From SHZI01 sp964371995 (GTDB lineage: Bacteria > Pseudomonadota > Gammaproteobacteria > Steroidobacterales > GCA-2729495): DNA of 17,871 nt. The DNA lies in assembly GCA_964371995.1 (NCBI GenBank), contig CAYJPG010000054.1:1-17871 (forward strand), written 5' to 3'. The position numbers and the translations under genes were made by a program. Below the pieces are notes generated by a model. The model was not told the DNA's origin, did not search any database, and saw only the letters and a list, made by a program, of their open reading frames with translations. This document shows positions 1 to 7,597 of the stretch, in pieces; position 1 is the first letter of the stretch, and every line of letters starts with the position of its first letter.

Positions 1-92
1 TCGCCAGGGTTGCCCCCGCGTTACCGTTCGACTTGCATGTGTTAAGCATGCCGCCAGCGTTCAATCTGAGCCAGGATCAAACTCTTCAGTTC
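1..92 (-). rRNA. rrs: 16S ribosomal RNA, 5' end (partial)
   Basis: Read on the minus strand, bases 92 down to 1 give the start of a bacterial 16S rRNA. The universal 27F-type block AGAGTTTGATCCTGGCTCAG is revcomp of 66-85, followed by ATTGAACGCTGGCGGC and the conserved AACACATGCAAGTCGAACGG. The mature 5' end is placed at about 92 by aligning the seven bases before AGAGTTTG with the E. coli end; this is approximate. The gene runs off the left edge, so only about 6% of it is present. The ATTGAACGCTGGCGGC form fits Gammaproteobacteria. Confidence 0.97.
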
Positions 93-287
93 AAGCTCTT
101 GTGTCATAGACAAAGATTTGAGCTGTAAAGTGAGACCCTGAACCCGATCGCCTCATCCTTTCGGATTAAAGGCGAGTAGTTCAGTTACTCACGCAAGACC
201 TGCCAGGCAGGCCCATCGACGCGAGCACCCACACAAATTACCTGTTTTCGTCTTCTTAAAGAGCAAGCCCACTTCTGAGTGGGCGGG
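93..287 (-). other. rRNA operon leader (pre-16S) with boxA and RNase III-type hairpins
   Basis: This is the transcribed leader between the inferred rRNA start (about 287) and mature 16S (92). On the minus strand, TGCTCTTTAAGAA (253-265) is a perfect boxA, the binding site for the NusB/NusE antitermination complex. Directly 5' of it is a 7-bp hairpin with a 4-nt loop (267-284, GCCCACT/AGTGGGC) in the boxB-like position. A second stem lies near 150-177 (CGCCT...AGGCG enclosing ATCC/GGAT). This order (hairpin, boxA, spacer, 16S) is the standard rrn antitermination leader. No ORF is supported here. Confidence 0.85.
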
Positions 288-293
288 CCGCTA

Positions 294-340
294 AGTATAC
301 AGGGCGGCCTGGTTCGGTCAATACAGCAAAGTAAATAAAT
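294..340 (-). promoter_or_regulatory. rRNA operon promoter (P1-like) with AT-rich UP region
   Basis: On the minus strand there is TTGACC (316-321), a 16-base spacer, and TATACT (294-299). The 16-bp spacer and the GC-rich discriminator just downstream (TAGCGGCCC) are typical of stringently controlled rRNA promoters. Upstream, 322-340 is AT-rich (ATTTATTTAC...), in the position of an UP element contacted by the RNA polymerase alpha C-terminal domains. The predicted start is near 286-287. The tyrS stop codon lies only about 35 bases before the -35 element. Confidence 0.85.
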
Positions 341-355
341 CCTGGTCGTAGGGGA

Positions 356-1564
356 CTAGTCGTTGGGCACAAGACGAACCCGCGTGTAACGACGCTTGCC
401 AACCTGCAACACAAGCTCTGCGTTAACCGCAATGACGAGGTCGCGGTTTGTCACCCGCTCGCCGTTGATGCGCACCGCACCCTGCTCAATCATGCGGTTC
501 GCCTCGGAGTTGCTGCTGACGAGCCGGGCATCGCGCAGGACACTGGCAATACCGGAACCTGTGGCCGGCGCACCAATCACCAGTAGCTCAAGATCTGTCG
601 GGATTTCGTGGTCCCGGAACCGCTTGATGAAATTTTCCAGGGCGGCCTCAGCCGAACCGGAATCATGGAAGCGGGCAACGATCTCCTTCGCAAGTTCAAA
701 CTTGACGTCCCGCGGATTCCTGCCGTCAGCAACCTGCTGCCGCAGCCCCGCAATCTCGCCATGCGACCTGAAGCTAAGCAGCTCGAAATATCTCCACATC
801 AAGTCATCGGAGACCGACATCAGCTTGCCAAACATATCGTCAGCAGGCTCCGTAATACCTATGTAGTTACCGAGCGATTTCGACATCTTGTTCACGCCGT
901 CCAGCCCTTCCAGGAGCGGCATGGTGATTACCACCTGCGGGAGCTGGCCATAGTCCTGCTGCAACTGGCGGCCTACCAGCAGATTGAAGCGCTGATCGGT
1001 CCCGCCCAGTTCAACATCAGCCCGCAGCATGACGGAGTCGTAGCCCTGAACCAGTGGATAGAGGAATTCATGAATGGCAATAGGGCGGCCATCAGCGTAA
1101 CGCTGCCGGAAGTCATCCCTTTCCAGCATCCGCGCCACCGTATGGCGCGCGGCCAGCTGGATAAGCCCCACAGCGTCCATGGCGCCCATCCAGCGCGAGT
1201 TAAACTCGATCTTCGTTCGTTCAGGGTCCAGGATTCTGAATATCTGCCGCTCATAGGTCGTCGCATTTGCAGCGACCTCTTCGGGGGTGAGCGGAGGCCG
1301 GGTGGCGTTGCGCCCCGTCGGGTCGCCAATCAGCCCTGTGAAATCCCCGATCAGGAACACAACCTGATGACCGAAATCCTGGAAACGGCGCATCTTGTTG
1401 ATGAGTACCGTATGCCCCAGGTGCAGGTCCGGCGCAGTTGGGTCAAATCCGGCCTTTACGATCAGTGGCCGCCCTGAGTCGAGTCTGGTCTTAAGTTCAC
1501 TTTCGACCAGAATATCGACGGCACCTCGCCGGATTTCTGTGAGTTGCTCTTCTGCTGTGGTCAT
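356..1564 (-). CDS. tyrS: Tyrosyl-tRNA synthetase
   Basis: Cytoplasmic enzyme that charges tRNA-Tyr with tyrosine using ATP. The 402-residue product has the class I HIGH motif as HLGH (48-51, in PTAPDLHLGH) and the KMSKS loop (226-230). Between them are the tyrosine-site segments YPLVQGYD (169-176) and ELGGTDQRFN (185-194). The last ~60 residues form an S4-type RNA-binding domain (from about 340). The canonical KMSKS plus PDLHLGH places it in the TyrZ-like group, not the E. coli TyrS group, which has KFGKT. Length fits the family. The ATG at 1562-1564 gives the expected N-terminus, although no strong Shine-Dalgarno is visible. The gene is divergent from the M23 peptidase gene and lies directly upstream of, and codirectional with, the rRNA operon, with no terminator visible between them. 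Confidence 0.97.
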   Translation of the reverse strand: MTTAEEQLTEIRRGAVDILVESELKTRLDSGRPLIVKAGFDPTAPDLHLGHTVLINKMRRFQDFGHQVVFLIGDFTGLIGDPTGRNATRPPLTPEEVAANATTYERQIFRILDPERTKIEFNSRWMGAMDAVGLIQLAARHTVARMLERDDFRQRYADGRPIAIHEFLYPLVQGYDSVMLRADVELGGTDQRFNLLVGRQLQQDYGQLPQVVITMPLLEGLDGVNKMSKSLGNYIGITEPADDMFGKLMSVSDDLMWRYFELLSFRSHGEIAGLRQQVADGRNPRDVKFELAKEIVARFHDSGSAEAALENFIKRFRDHEIPTDLELLVIGAPATGSGIASVLRDARLVSSNSEANRMIEQGAVRINGERVTNRDLVIAVNAELVLQVGKRRYTRVRLVPND

Positions 1565-1729
1565 ATCAGCTAAGTCAGGCGGGGTGCGGGGACCGCAAGA
1601 TAAACGATTCAGGGACGGCGGTCACGAACCAGGAACCACCGCGAGCACTTCTTGCGCGGCTATTCGCCTTACATAGTCCGCAAACCGGCACATATCTGTG
1701 AACTCATTGATGTTTCGGGAAATATCTCA

Positions 1730-1758
1730 TTGACCAAGGCATGCCCGACTGGTAATAA
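1730..1758 (+). promoter_or_regulatory. sigma-70 promoter for the M23 peptidase gene
   Basis: TTGACC (1730-1735), a 17-base spacer and TAATAA (1753-1758, continuing TAATAAT) form a near-consensus sigma-70 promoter. The predicted start near 1765 gives a roughly 100-nt untranslated leader before the peptidase gene. It lies in the 290-base divergent region between tyrS and the peptidase. I found no equally convincing tyrS promoter on the other strand, and the rest of that region shows no other feature. Confidence 0.6.
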
Positions 1759-1866
1759 TCGCCGCGCCGCCAGCACAAGGGTCAGGGTTCGCCTTTGCCC
1801 TCAATGCGCCGCCCGCTGGCAGGAGCAAGCTGTTTTTTGCTGGCAATGGCCTGAGTGGACCAAAAC

Positions 1867-3243
1867 ATGCAATCGGCTGACCCCATACAAAAGGACTGGC
1901 TCTACCGCCTTGCCTCACCGCGATTACCCGCGGCATTGCGCGTAGCAGTCGCTGCCGGCATCGCTTTGCTAGCCGGTGTCCAGCTGGCGGGCCAGATCAC
2001 CAATGCCGGCACAGGCTCGTCTGCTGTGCCAGCACAAGCCACTCGCCCTGCCGTCGATACGGGCAAGGCAGCCGGTCACCAGGCTCCGGAAGCGGTCGAT
2101 CCTTTCGAAACGCTCGTACTGGATGTTCAGCGCGGCGACACGCTCGACAGCCTGTTCCGGGAAAGCGGGCTGAGTGTCTTAGACCTTGCTGAAATCCTGC
2201 AGCTGGATACGGCGCGGCAGAATCTGCGCGTACTCCGGCCCGGCGACACCATCTCGGTCCGCCACGACGGGAGCACAGTGCTGGAAATCGAACGTGACGT
2301 CGGCATTGACCAGACCTTTATCGTCCAGCGAAATGACAATGCCTCCGATACCGAACTGAACGGCGCCGCCCCGGTGTTTCGCGCCGAAATTGTCAATTTG
2401 CCTCTCGAACGCCGCGTCGTTACCGCTGGCGGCCATATCGCGACCTCGCTCTTTGAGGCGGCAGCAGATGCAGGCCTTTCCGAAAGGGCGATCATGAAGC
2501 TGGCCGATATTTTTGCCTGGGATATCGATTTTGTTCGCGACATCAATACCGGCGACGAATTCACTCTCGTTTATGAGGAACTCTGGCGCAACGGAAAGAA
2601 GCTCGGTGAGGGCGACATTCTGGCTGCTGAGTTTACCAACCGTGGTGGACGCTTTACCGCAATCCGCTTCGACGAAGCCGATGGTCGCAGCACCTATTAC
2701 TCAACCGATGGCAGGCCAATGCGGAAGGCATTTGTGCGTGTCCCGGTCGCTTTCACCAGGATCAGCTCCAAATTCAATCCGAACCGTCGGCATCCAATCC
2801 TGAATACGATTCGCGCCCATCAGGGTGTCGATTACGCGGCACCGATCGGGACACCCGTACATGCCTCAGGCGATGGCAAAGTCATTTTCCGCGGCTGGAA
2901 AAGCGGCTACGGCAATACACTGATCCTGCAGCATGGCGGAAATATCACGACCCTGTACGCACATCTGTCCCGTTTTGCCAAAACCAGCAGCTATGGTTCG
3001 AAGGTACGTCAGGGCGAGGTGATCGCCTACGTCGGTGCGACCGGCCTCGCGACCGCAGCGCACCTGCATTACGAATACCGCAAGAACGGCCTTCATCTGA
3101 ACCCGCAAACCGTGATCCTGCCGCCGGCCGAGCCATTACGCGGCTCTGAACTGATGGCCTTCCAGACAACGGCGCAGCCGCTCCTTGCCCGCATTTCGAC
3201 CCGCCAGACCGCTCTCGCTGCAAATCGCACAGCGACGCGCTAA
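1867..3243 (+). CDS. M23 family metallopeptidase (MepM/YebA-like murein endopeptidase)
   Basis: Predicted envelope zinc endopeptidase cutting peptidoglycan cross-links, as in the lysostaphin/MepM family. Numbered from the upstream GTG at 1855, the parts are: an N-terminal hydrophobic segment at about 27-47 (signal anchor or signal peptide); a LysM/OapA-like domain at about 84-150 (DVQRGDTLDSLF, LRPGDTISV); a linker domain; and a C-terminal M23 domain at about 318-415. The zinc and catalytic motifs are complete: HQGVD (H322, D326), YAH (H370) and HLHYE (H403, H405). Start: ATG 1867 has GTGGA seven bases upstream, while the in-frame GTG at 1855 has no evident ribosome site; the 4-residue difference does not change the call. 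A short hairpin (3244-3256, GCCCT/AGGGC) follows the stop but lacks a T tract. Confidence 0.92.
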   Translation: MQSADPIQKDWLYRLASPRLPAALRVAVAAGIALLAGVQLAGQITNAGTGSSAVPAQATRPAVDTGKAAGHQAPEAVDPFETLVLDVQRGDTLDSLFRESGLSVLDLAEILQLDTARQNLRVLRPGDTISVRHDGSTVLEIERDVGIDQTFIVQRNDNASDTELNGAAPVFRAEIVNLPLERRVVTAGGHIATSLFEAAADAGLSERAIMKLADIFAWDIDFVRDINTGDEFTLVYEELWRNGKKLGEGDILAAEFTNRGGRFTAIRFDEADGRSTYYSTDGRPMRKAFVRVPVAFTRISSKFNPNRRHPILNTIRAHQGVDYAAPIGTPVHASGDGKVIFRGWKSGYGNTLILQHGGNITTLYAHLSRFAKTSSYGSKVRQGEVIAYVGATGLATAAHLHYEYRKNGLHLNPQTVILPPAEPLRGSELMAFQTTAQPLLARISTRQTALAANRTATR

Positions 3244-3327
3244 GCCCTGCGAGGGCATCTTCTGCCCCCCATTGATCCGGCAGCTTATGACAAATGTGAG
3301 CTGTGCAGCGCTGCGGTTTTTCCGCCC

Positions 3328-3336
3328 TGCTATAGT
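3328..3336 (+). promoter_or_regulatory. candidate extended -10 promoter for ppk
   Basis: TGCTATAGT is an extended -10 element (TGN-TATAGT) shortly upstream of ppk. No good -35 is seen at 16-18 bases, which extended -10 promoters tolerate. The predicted start near 3343 would leave a short 12-21-nt leader before the TTG start. Readthrough from the M23 gene, whose stop is 110 bases before ppk, is also possible. Confidence 0.35.
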
Positions 3337-3354
3337 TTTGGCCGGATCTGCAGG

Positions 3355-5430
3355 TTGCCTCTTTTGGACACGCCAAACCTCAAACTGCCCGAGTACTTCA
3401 TCAATCGGGAACTCAGCGCACTGGAATTCAATCAACGCGTCCTGCACCAGGTTAAGGACCCTGCGACTCCGCTACTGGAAAGGCTGAAGTTTCTCTGCAT
3501 TGTTTCGACAAATCTCGACGAGTTCTTCGAGATTCGCGTCAGCGGTCTGCGCCAGCGCAAGGAGCTCGGACTTCCGCCCCAGGGGCCGGACATGCTCAGT
3601 GCCATGCAGGTACTGAACGATATCAGTCAACGCGCCCACCAGCTTGTCGATGAACAGTACCGCTTGCTGAACAGGGAATTGATCCCGGCGCTGGAAACTG
3701 CCGGTATACGCTTTGTACGCCGGACGCGATGGCGCCCGGCGCACCGCGAATGGCTGCGCAGCTATTTTCATCGGGAGATCGAACCGGTACTCAGCCCGAT
3801 CTCCCTTGATCCGGCGCGGCCATTCCCCAAAATTCTCAACAAGAGCCTGAACTTTTTTGTCGGACTGAAGGGTATCCACGCCTTTGGCCGCCCCTGCCAG
3901 CGTGCGATCGTACAGGCACCGCGATCCCTGCCGCGTTTGATCCGACTCGATCGGTCGCTGCCGGATACCGGCGCAAACGACTTCGTGTTCCTGTCTTCAG
4001 TGATTCATGCCTTTGTAGACGAACTGTTTGCCGGAATGGAGATCCAGGGCTGCCATCAGTTCCGCGTAACCCGCAACAGCGACCTGTATGTCGAAAGCGA
4101 GGAAGTGGAAGACCTCATGCAGGTGGTCGAAGGGCAGTTGATCGCTACCCGTTACGGCGAAGCAGTGCGCCTGGAAGTGGCGCACAACTGCCCCAAAGAA
4201 CATGTGGACTTCCTGCTTGAGATGTTTGAACTGGACGAGCAGGACCTCTATCGCGTGGATGGGCCCGTCAACCTGAATCGGCTGGTGGCGGTCTACACGA
4301 TTCCCGGTCGGGATGACCTGAGGCATCCGCCTTTCACCCCCGGACTGCAAAAAGCAATGCTGGCCGCAGACGATATCTTCGCCGCAATCAGCAACAGCGA
4401 CATCTTGTTGCATCACCCCTACGAGTCATTTTCACCGGTGATCGACTTTTTTGCCCGCGCCTCCGAAGACCCCGATGTGCACGCAATAAAGCTGACCCTT
4501 TACCGGACCGGCGCAGATTCGCCGATCGTCAGCGCGCTGGTCAGGGCCGCCCAGGCCGGCAAGGAAGTGACCGTAAGCATCGAGTTGAGGGCGCGTTTCG
4601 ATGAGGCGGCGAATATTCTGCTCGCAAACCGGCTACAGGAAGCCGGTGCCCACGTTGTTTACGGCGTGGTCGGTTACAAGACGCACTGCAAGATGGCACT
4701 GGTCGTGCGCCGCGAAATCGGCCGGNNNNNNNNNNGCACCGGCAACTACCACACGGCAACCGCACGCCTTTATACCGACTACAGTCTGCTCTCTGCAGAC
4801 GAGGCGCTGGCCCACGACGTTCATCATGTCTTCCTTCAGCTAACCAGCCTGACAAAAACACCGCCCCTGCAGCGCCTTTACCAGGCACCGTTCAATCTGC
4901 ATGAACGCATCCTCCACCACATCGATACAGAGGTCCGCAACGTAGAGGCTGGCGGTGCGGGCCATATCATCGCCAAGCTGAATGCGCTCGTTGAGCCAGA
5001 GGTGATCCAGGCGCTGTACAGAGCTTCATCCGCCGGCGTGATGGTCGACCTCATCGTCCGCGGCATCTGCTGCCTGCGACCTGGCATACCGGGTATTTCA
5101 GACAACATCAGGGTCCGGTCGATCGTCGGGCGGTTTCTGGAACACTCGCGTGTCTATTATTTTCACGCCAATGGGGACGAGAACGTCTTCTGCGCCAGTG
5201 CTGACTGGATGGATCGCAATTTCTTCAGGCGCATCGAGGCGTGCTTCCCCATTTCAGACGAAAGGCTGAAAGCGCGCATTTTGGCGGACTTGGATGCCAG
5301 CCTGTCAGACAACTGCCAGGCATGGGAGCTGCGTGGCGATGGCAGTTATCAACGCGCCATGCCCTCGCCGGACGCCGAACTGCTCTCGGTACAGAACCAG
5401 TTGCTGACACGGCTTGCCGACAAGGCCTGA
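3355..5430 (+). CDS. ppk1: Polyphosphate kinase (PPK1), interrupted by a 10-N sequence gap
   Basis: Reversibly polymerises the gamma-phosphate of ATP into inorganic polyphosphate. The ~691-residue product begins with the PPK1 N-terminal domain (KLPEYFINRELSALEFNQRV), then a head domain and two phospholipase-D-like C-terminal domains. The autophosphorylated histidine is H444 in GYKTHCK (E. coli H435, usually KTHAK), and the second conserved histidine is H597 in LEHSRVYYF (E. coli H592). TGNYHTATARLYTD is also conserved. Bases 4726-4735 are N, inside the catalytic core. No ATG is available. TTG 3355 (GGA eight bases upstream) and TTG 3364 (AGG nine bases upstream) are both possible starts. It is convergent with ppx six bases downstream; PPX degrades the polymer PPK makes. 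Confidence 0.95.
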   Translation: MPLLDTPNLKLPEYFINRELSALEFNQRVLHQVKDPATPLLERLKFLCIVSTNLDEFFEIRVSGLRQRKELGLPPQGPDMLSAMQVLNDISQRAHQLVDEQYRLLNRELIPALETAGIRFVRRTRWRPAHREWLRSYFHREIEPVLSPISLDPARPFPKILNKSLNFFVGLKGIHAFGRPCQRAIVQAPRSLPRLIRLDRSLPDTGANDFVFLSSVIHAFVDELFAGMEIQGCHQFRVTRNSDLYVESEEVEDLMQVVEGQLIATRYGEAVRLEVAHNCPKEHVDFLLEMFELDEQDLYRVDGPVNLNRLVAVYTIPGRDDLRHPPFTPGLQKAMLAADDIFAAISNSDILLHHPYESFSPVIDFFARASEDPDVHAIKLTLYRTGADSPIVSALVRAAQAGKEVTVSIELRARFDEAANILLANRLQEAGAHVVYGVVGYKTHCKMALVVRREIGRXXXXTGNYHTATARLYTDYSLLSADEALAHDVHHVFLQLTSLTKTPPLQRLYQAPFNLHERILHHIDTEVRNVEAGGAGHIIAKLNALVEPEVIQALYRASSAGVMVDLIVRGICCLRPGIPGISDNIRVRSIVGRFLEHSRVYYFHANGDENVFCASADWMDRNFFRRIEACFPISDERLKARILADLDASLSDNCQAWELRGDGSYQRAMPSPDAELLSVQNQLLTRLADKA
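4726..4735. other. Assembly gap (10 N) inside ppk1
   Basis: Ten undetermined bases lie between the codons for RREIGR and TGNYH. The frame is kept (three unknown codons plus NGC, probably Gly). PPK1 proteins normally have a segment resembling LRRYVHLG here, about eight residues, so the N run is probably a placeholder about 12 bases shorter than the real sequence. Confidence 0.95.
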
Positions 5431-5436
5431 AGCCCC

Positions 5437-6942
5437 TCAGCCGCGGCGCCGGATCGTCAATTTGCAGTCGGCCCCGGAGAGAAACTCCCGTTCGCGCTCA
5501 AGATCGGCAAGCGTCAGAGGATTGTTTGCCAGCCACCCCGCCGGCAACTGCAAATCCATGGACCGCCCATGCACCTGCAGACGCAGATCGGGCAGCGCCG
5601 TATCCGTCCGGCTGCGGTGAAACAGCGCGGCAAGCCGCAGCAGCAAGGCCAGACGGAGCGCCGGGCGCTGCCAGGCCGGCGGCAGTTCCTGGAAACTTTC
5701 CCGCTCAAATCTGCGCCTGTGCGCTAGCACCAGGCGGGCGAGAACCAGTTGCTCCTCGCGCGGGAACCCCGGCATATCCGCATTTTCCAGCACATAGGCG
5801 CCATGCCGATGGTAATGCGCATGAGCGATATCGAGCCCCAACTCATGCAGCTGTGCCGCCCAGCCCAGCAGCCGCTCATGCTCACCGGCAAGATCCCAGT
5901 CATCGCAGACCTGCTGCAACAGCAGCGCGGCCGTTGCGGCCACACGACCGGCCTGCAAAGGATCCGCGTGATAGCGCGCTGCCATCGCGCGCACGGTGCG
6001 TACTCGTGAATCCTCGTCTGTAAGGCGACCGATCAGGTCATAGAGGATACCTTCACGCAGCGCTCCGTCAGCCACACTCATGCTCGGCAGCGCCATGGCG
6101 CGCATCACCTCGACTAGAATCGCAACGCCAGCCGGAAAGACCTCCGCACGTTCGGCTGACAGCTCGGGCAAGCGGATTCTTGACACCTGCCCGAATGTGA
6201 TCATCTCCTCGATCAGGTACTCCAGACCTTCGACGGTAATTCCCTGCGGTGCACGATCGAGCGCAGTCAGCACCGCATGCGCACTGCGAATGCTGCCGGA
6301 AGTGCCCGCGATCTGCGCCGGCTCAAAGCGACGGAACATCAGCCGTACCGGCTCCAGCTCCAGCCGTACCTGCATCCTGGCCTTTGCAAAGCACTTGGCA
6401 GAGAGACGTCCGTCGGGAAAAGCAGTTCGCCCAAGACTGACGCACCCGATGGCAAGACTTTCCATCGCTACGGGCTCGAGCCCCTTGCCGACGACAAGCT
6501 CCGTACTGCCACCGCCGATATCCACCACAAATTTCAGGCCATCGACGCGCGGCAGATTGTGGCTTGCACCAAGGTAGATCAGCCTGGCTTCCTCGATGCC
6601 GGCGATTATCTCCACCGGATGACCGAGCGCCCTGGCCGCCTGCTGCAGGAAGCGGCCTGTACCGCGGGCGCGGCGCAGAGTATTGGTACCAACAACCCGT
6701 ACCTTGTCTGCCTTTACCGCACGCAACCGCTCGCCGAAACGCCGCAGACAGGCCAGCGCCACACTCTGGCTGGCCGCACTCAGACGCTGCCGCTCATCCA
6801 GGCCACCACCCAGACGGACCATTTCCCGCAACCGGTCGATTATCGTCAGCTGCCCATGGTCAAAGCGGGCAAGCAGCATATGAAAGCTGTTTGAACCGAG
6901 ATCTACCGCAGCCAGAACCTCGGAGCCGCCGGGATCAATCAT
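5437..6942 (-). CDS. ppx: Exopolyphosphatase (Ppx/GppA family)
   Basis: Removes terminal phosphates from polyphosphate; paralogs (GppA) hydrolyse pppGpp. The ~500-residue product has the ASKHA ATPase-like fold: phosphate-1 loop AAVDLGSNSFHMLLA (near residues 14-28, numbered from the upstream GTG), the GIEEAR catalytic segment (near 118-123) and phosphate-2 loop VVDIGGGSTELVVG (142-155). A C-terminal HD-like helical region follows (HELGLDIAHAHYHRHG). Length matches E. coli Ppx (513). ATG 6942 is preferred over the in-frame GTG at 6951, because GGAG sits about 11 bases before the ATG but too close to the GTG. The start overlaps the rppH stop (ATGATTGA), indicating translational coupling. Position opposite ppk favours Ppx over GppA. 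Confidence 0.93.
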   Translation of the reverse strand: MIDPGGSEVLAAVDLGSNSFHMLLARFDHGQLTIIDRLREMVRLGGGLDERQRLSAASQSVALACLRRFGERLRAVKADKVRVVGTNTLRRARGTGRFLQQAARALGHPVEIIAGIEEARLIYLGASHNLPRVDGLKFVVDIGGGSTELVVGKGLEPVAMESLAIGCVSLGRTAFPDGRLSAKCFAKARMQVRLELEPVRLMFRRFEPAQIAGTSGSIRSAHAVLTALDRAPQGITVEGLEYLIEEMITFGQVSRIRLPELSAERAEVFPAGVAILVEVMRAMALPSMSVADGALREGILYDLIGRLTDEDSRVRTVRAMAARYHADPLQAGRVAATAALLLQQVCDDWDLAGEHERLLGWAAQLHELGLDIAHAHYHRHGAYVLENADMPGFPREEQLVLARLVLAHRRRFERESFQELPPAWQRPALRLALLLRLAALFHRSRTDTALPDLRLQVHGRSMDLQLPAGWLANNPLTLADLEREREFLSGADCKLTIRRRG

Positions 6943-7498
6943 GTTCCGCACCGCTCCAGCCAGGCTGCCACCAGTCTGGCCGGGGTGGCAAGCCGGCCGG
7001 GAAAACGAGAGGCCCGAGTTCTTTCAGTGCCTGTGCGTAGACCCGTCGTTTGAAGAAAATGACTTCTCGCACCGGGTCCCAGAAGTTCGTCCATCTCCAG
7101 CGATCGAATTCCGGCGTAGCGGTGGTATCGAAACGGAGACCTGTCTCGGTGCCCGTCAATCTCAGCAGGTACCAGCGCTGCTTCTGCCCGATACACAAGG
7201 GGTGGACGTTTCTGCGTATGAACTGCTCGGGCAGCCGGTAGCGCAACCAGTCACGCGTACAGCCGAGTACGTCAACGTCATGCGGGCGCAGACCGATTTC
7301 TTCGTGAAGCTCGCGGAACATCGCCTGTTCGGCAGATTCACCGGACTTGATTCCACCCTGGGGAAATTGCCACGCATTCTGTCCGACTCGCCCACCGATC
7401 AACAGCAAGCCGCGCGTATCGCAGACAATGATGCCAACGTTCGACCGGAAGCCTTCTCCGTCAATCAGATCCACCGGCACCACCCACAGCTGTGGCAC
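6935..7498 (-). CDS. rppH: RNA pyrophosphohydrolase RppH (Nudix hydrolase)
   Basis: Removes pyrophosphate from the 5' triphosphate (or phosphate from a diphosphate) of mRNA, triggering RNase E-dependent decay. The Nudix box is complete at residues 48-70 (GGIKSGESAEQAMFRELHEE followed by IGL), preceded by NAWQFPQGG. RppH-specific segments follow: DWLRYRLP, CIGQKQRWYLL and TPEFDRWRW. Family members usually start at Met-Ile-Asp just before the GxRxNVG segment; here that Met position is a CTG codon (LIDGEGFRSNVG). The start may therefore be GTG 7498 or one of the in-frame GTG codons nearer the domain (for example GTG-GAT-CTG). It overlaps ppx by 8 bases and appears to form an rppH-ppx operon. Confidence 0.92.
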   Translation of the reverse strand: MPQLWVVPVDLIDGEGFRSNVGIIVCDTRGLLLIGGRVGQNAWQFPQGGIKSGESAEQAMFRELHEEIGLRPHDVDVLGCTRDWLRYRLPEQFIRRNVHPLCIGQKQRWYLLRLTGTETGLRFDTTATPEFDRWRWTNFWDPVREVIFFKRRVYAQALKELGPLVFPAGLPPRPDWWQPGWSGAEHD

Positions 7499-7548
7499 GA
7501 TTCTTCCACATGAGCGGCGACAGTGTCACGGCAGGGATATCCGTTCAA

Positions 7549-7578
7549 GTTACACTGCGGGCGCTTCAGATATCTCAA
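7549..7578 (-). promoter_or_regulatory. weak candidate promoter for rppH-ppx
   Basis: On the minus strand, TTGAGA (7573-7578), an 18-base spacer and TGTAAC (7549-7554) lie upstream of rppH in the short divergent region shared with btuC. Each hexamer differs from consensus at two positions, so this is only suggestive. Confidence 0.3.
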
Positions 7579-7597
7579 CGACCGGTGCCGGATCATC

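Noticed and set aside
396..1477. Long plus-strand ORFs opposite tyrS
   Set aside because: They are antisense shadows of a well-supported tyrS gene in high-GC DNA and contain no recognisable domain or ribosome site. The same applies to long frames opposite ppx, rppH, btuB and ubiE.
3283..3300. Possible Pho box upstream of ppk (TTGTCATAAG on the minus strand)
   Set aside because: Only one half-site resembles CTGTCAT; the second repeat at the required spacing is poor. Phosphate control of ppk is plausible from other species but is not shown here.
7499..7597. B12 riboswitch or other leader upstream of btuC
   Set aside because: The region is under 100 bases with none of the conserved cobalamin blocks, too short for the element seen at 11130.
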